NCBI RefSeq assembly: GCF_006715025.1
Contig: NZ_VFMK01000001.1
Location: 1,364,001 to 1,428,000 of the forward strand
DNA from: Serratia fonticola
Lineage (GTDB): Bacteria; Pseudomonadota; Gammaproteobacteria; Enterobacterales; Enterobacteriaceae
Reading direction: 5' to 3'
DNA length: 64,000 bases
Below the pieces are notes generated by a model. The model saw only the letters and a list, made by a program, of their open reading frames with translations. It was not told where the DNA came from and searched no databases. Position 1 is the stretch's first letter, and each line of letters begins with the position of its first letter. The translations under genes and the position numbers were made by a program. Below are positions 61,530-64,000 of the stretch, piece by piece.

Positions 61530-61838
61530 ATGCAGCACATTACCGACTTCAACCCCTGGCTGCCGGACACCCAACAGGTGATCCCGGCCCGTGAGGGAGG
61601 CAACGGCCAGATCCACCAGCCTGGTCAATTTCAGAATGTGATCTGGCAAACCCGTGCGCGAGTACCTGATGGTTTTGAAACGGCGCTGGTCGCCGCACTG
61701 GAAGAGATCTTCGAACAAGGGGCCGAAGAGTTGGATCAGATCGTCAATGCACTCAATCAGCGCCGCCTGTTTGATCGCAGCGGTCAGCCATGGAACGAAA
61801 GCGCATTCCGCGCGTTCCTTCACGTTAACGGTTTCTGA
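61530..61838 (+). CDS. Small recombinase-like HTH domain protein linked to Rieske oxygenases
   Basis: The 102-residue protein begins HITDFNPWLPDTQQVIP and ends in an HTH-like segment (EELDQIVNALNQRRLFDRSGQPWNESAFRAFL). Its second half resembles the helix-turn-helix of serine recombinases and recalls small proteins that accompany Rieske oxygenase genes in other bacteria. It lacks any recombinase catalytic domain. It starts 2 bases after the ferredoxin stop, and its role, structural or regulatory, is unknown. Confidence 0.65.
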   Translation: MQHITDFNPWLPDTQQVIPAREGGNGQIHQPGQFQNVIWQTRARVPDGFETALVAALEEIFEQGAEELDQIVNALNQRRLFDRSGQPWNESAFRAFLHVNGF

Positions 61839-61857
61839 GCCGCACAGGGAGAAGATA

Positions 61858-62901
61858 ATGACAGCAAACACAACATCCTCCGCGCAGACAGTACAAAACT
61901 ACCTGGATCAGGGATTACGCGGAATGTGGTATCCGGTCTTGTCCAGTTGGGAAGTGGGCAACAATCCGGTAGGGATCACCCGTCTTGAACAACAGATCGT
62001 GGTGTGGCGCGATGGCGAGGGAAAGATCCACGCCCTGGAAGATCGCTGCCCTCATCGCGGTGCGCGCCTTTCTATGGGGTGGAACCTCGGCGATCGTATT
62101 GCCTGCTGGTATCACGGCGTTGAAGTGGGTGGCGATGGCACGGTCAAAGATGTGCCGGCGGTGGATCGCTGCCCGCTGGTTGGCCAGAAATGCCTGCGTT
62201 CTTATCCGGCGAAGGAAGCTTATGGTGCTGTGTTCCTTTATTTCGGGGTGACCGCCGATGAAGAACCCGTCGAACTGACCTTCCCACAGGAACTGGCCGA
62301 TGATGAGAGTTACAGCAATTTCCTGTGTACCGCCAGTTGGGACTGCAACTATCAATATGCTCTGGAAAACGTGATGGATCCGATGCATGGCACCTATCTG
62401 CACTCTTCATCGCACTCGATGGCGGAAGGGGATCGCAAGGCAGATATGGCCCTGGAACCGACCGACAGTGGCTTCATCTTTAAAAAGAACGGCCAGATTG
62501 GCGTGAACTTTGATTGGGTAGAGTTTGGCAGTAGCGGTGCCTATTGGATGCGTCTGTCGATCCCCTATAAGAAGCGCTTTGGGCCGGGGGGCCACTTCTG
62601 GATCATTGGTATGGTGGTGCCGGAAGACAAAGATCACTGCCGCGTCTTCTTCTGGCGTATCCGTAAAGTGAAAGACTGGCAGCGTGATATGTGGCGCTTT
62701 ATGTACCGCAACCGTCTGGAGCAACTGCACTGGGATGTTCTGGAACAGGATCGTATCGTGCTGGAAAACATGGCGCCGAACGCGCGTGGTAATGAATACC
62801 TTTATCAGCATGATGTCGGTCTTTCCCGTCTGCGCCGCATGATGCAGAAAGAAGCCCAGAAACAGCTGGCGATCCTCAGCGAGTCAGAGGCGGCACAGTG
62901 A
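61858..62901 (+). CDS. Rieske non-heme iron oxygenase, large subunit
   Basis: The 347-residue protein has an N-terminal Rieske domain (CPHRGA near residue 63, CWYHG near 83) and a C-terminal catalytic domain whose iron ligands are expected in YALENVMDPMHGTYLHSSSH (two histidines, with a downstream Asp). It would hydroxylate or demethylate an aromatic or related substrate; which one cannot be read. The start at 61858 follows GGGAGAAGATA; the open frame continues to 61654 inside the previous gene and is rejected. It overlaps the SDR gene by 4 bases. No small beta subunit is seen. Confidence 0.9.
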   Translation: MTANTTSSAQTVQNYLDQGLRGMWYPVLSSWEVGNNPVGITRLEQQIVVWRDGEGKIHALEDRCPHRGARLSMGWNLGDRIACWYHGVEVGGDGTVKDVPAVDRCPLVGQKCLRSYPAKEAYGAVFLYFGVTADEEPVELTFPQELADDESYSNFLCTASWDCNYQYALENVMDPMHGTYLHSSSHSMAEGDRKADMALEPTDSGFIFKKNGQIGVNFDWVEFGSSGAYWMRLSIPYKKRFGPGGHFWIIGMVVPEDKDHCRVFFWRIRKVKDWQRDMWRFMYRNRLEQLHWDVLEQDRIVLENMAPNARGNEYLYQHDVGLSRLRRMMQKEAQKQLAILSESEAAQ

Positions 62902-63653
62902 AGGGCTTGCTGGCAGGAAAACGCATCGTCGTGACCGGTGCAGCCCGTGGTCTGGGGCGCAGTTTTGCTGCGGCGGTGGCCCAGGCCGGGGCCCGTGTGG
63001 TGATGTGCGATATTCTGGCGCAAGCGCTTCAGGATAGCGCTGCCAGCCTGCGCGAGCAGGGGGCGGAGGTAGAAACTCAGGTTATCGATCTGGCATCACC
63101 GCAATCCATCTCAACGGCGTTCAGCGCGATAGCCAAAGGGGGGGCTATCGACGGGTTGGTGAATAACGCCGCGCTGGCCACCGGAGTTGGCGGCAAAACC
63201 ATGATGGAGTACGACATTGATCTGTGGGACAAGGTGATGCAGGTCAACGTACGGGGAACCTGGTTGGTGAGTCAGGCAGCGGTTCCGCTGTTAGCACAAA
63301 CGCCTCATGCCAAAATCGTCAATATCGCTTCGGATACCGCGTTGTGGGGAGCGCCGAGGTTGATGGCCTACGTCGCGAGCAAAGGCGCAATCATATCGAT
63401 GACCCGCTCCATGGCGCGGGAGTTAGGATCGCAAGGGATCTGTGTCAACGCCATCGCACCGGGGTTGACGCGAGTTGAAGCGACCGAATACGTGCCTGCT
63501 GAACGCCATCAATTGTACGAACAAGGTCGCGCCTTGGCTGGCGCGCAGCAGCCAGATGATGTAACGGGCAGCGTACTCTATCTGCTGTCCCCGTTGGCGG
63601 ATTTTGTTACCGGCCAGCTGTTACCTGTCAACGGTGGTTTCGTGTTTAACTGA
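62898..63653 (+). CDS. Short-chain dehydrogenase/reductase (SDR)
   Basis: The 251-residue protein is a classical SDR with cofactor motif TGAARGLG (near residue 12), NNAA, the active-site serine region NIASD and YVASK. It starts with GTG inside the oxygenase stop (GTGA). It could oxidise the dihydrodiol or alcohol formed by the oxygenase; that is inference from position. Confidence 0.88.
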   Translation: MKGLLAGKRIVVTGAARGLGRSFAAAVAQAGARVVMCDILAQALQDSAASLREQGAEVETQVIDLASPQSISTAFSAIAKGGAIDGLVNNAALATGVGGKTMMEYDIDLWDKVMQVNVRGTWLVSQAAVPLLAQTPHAKIVNIASDTALWGAPRLMAYVASKGAIISMTRSMARELGSQGICVNAIAPGLTRVEATEYVPAERHQLYEQGRALAGAQQPDDVTGSVLYLLSPLADFVTGQLLPVNGGFVFN

Positions 63654-63691
63654 CCGCCTGACGGACAGGCAAACATTTTTGAGGGAAATAT

Positions 63692-64000
63692 ATGGCAGAC
63701 GATCAAGCGTGTAAGTATCTGATCCCTGGTCTGGATCGTGGGTTACAGCTGCTGTTGGCCTTTGGCGAGCAGCACAGAGAAATGACCTTTGCAGAATTAC
63801 ATCGCCTGGTCGATATGCCAAAGGCGACCGCTTACCGGGTGGTGCAGACCTTGGAGCACCTGGGCTTTTTGGAGCGTAATCCACGCACCAATACCTTTGC
63901 CTTGGGGATCAAAGTGCTGCGTCTGGGCTTTGAATATATCGCTTCACTGGATGTCGCTCAGGCGGGGCAGCCGGTCATTGAGCAACTGCGCGATCGCAGC
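63692..64000 (+). CDS. IclR-family transcriptional regulator (3' end cut off)
   Basis: The first 103 codons are in the window. They encode a winged-helix domain (LDRGLQLLLAFGEQHREMTFAEL...PKATAYRVVQTLEHLGFLERN) and the start of the linker to the effector domain (TFALGIKVLRLGFEY), typical of IclR regulators. GAGGG lies seven bases before the ATG. It follows the SDR gene by 38 bases and probably controls the Rieske operon, perhaps through the palindromes at 61164-61187. Confidence 0.88.
   Translation, partial: MADDQACKYLIPGLDRGLQLLLAFGEQHREMTFAELHRLVDMPKATAYRVVQTLEHLGFLERNPRTNTFALGIKVLRLGFEYIASLDVAQAGQPVIEQLRDRS

Overview
The window is a chromosomal segment of an enteric gammaproteobacterium. 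Most housekeeping proteins look nearly identical, from memory, to their Escherichia coli counterparts. Gene content, the mdc cluster and a dispersed repeat with TATACCC...GGGTATA ends suggest Yersiniaceae, most likely Serratia. The species call is inference; no search was run.

Layout. (1) 1-6401: malonate decarboxylase genes mdcB (cut by the window edge), C, D, E, F, G, H and a convergent LysR gene mdcR. (2) 6608-12711: yacL, a four-carbon sugar-acid operon (KdgT-type permease, dtnK, pdxA2, DeoR regulator) and an AGCS amino-acid symporter. (3) 12743-43404: a long block in the order of the E. coli speD-to-fhuB region (speDE, yacC, cueO, hpt, can, yadGH, yadE, panDCB, folK, pcnB, gluQ, dksA, sfsA, thpR, hrpB, mrcB, fhuACDB), with qseBC inserted between panB and folK. 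(4) 43405-48018: a hok/sok-type toxin-antitoxin locus too short for ordinary gene calling, then metK, a yqgB-like small gene and speA. In E. coli this second block lies far from fhuB, so the hok locus sits at a synteny junction. (5) 48019-58606: an accessory block between speA and speB, neighbours in E. coli. It holds an exported methionine sulfoxide reductase pair with a 44-codon gene between them, and a peptide (microcin-like) cluster. (6) 58837-60951: speB and rluF. (7) 61210-64000: a Rieske oxygenase operon (ferredoxin, small HTH-like protein, oxygenase, SDR) followed by an IclR regulator cut by the window edge.

The most interesting system is the cluster at 50311-58606. A 98-residue precursor has a double-glycine leader and a core that is about 40 percent glycine with two cysteines and a C-terminal tryptophan. 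Around it are an HlyC-like lysine acyltransferase homologue lacking the usual catalytic histidine, a SelO-like pseudokinase-fold protein, a membrane GT2 glycosyltransferase, two small membrane proteins (candidate immunity), a radical SAM enzyme with extra C-terminal cysteines, a CvaA/HlyD-type adaptor and a C39 peptidase-containing ABC exporter. The acyltransferase plus partner arrangement recalls siderophore-microcin maturation (MceI/MceJ, MchD/MchC), but the serine-rich C-terminus of those microcins is absent and a radical SAM enzyme is present. The adaptor gene carries an apparent one-base deletion in a G run, so the cluster may be inactive in this isolate or the base may be a sequencing error.

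Other points: pcnB keeps the rare AUU start; speD uses TTG; the 3' end of gluQ appears to be made from a copy of the dispersed repeat; and several operator-like arrays (DeoR, IclR, QseB/PmrA, CueR, Fur, MetJ) are visible.
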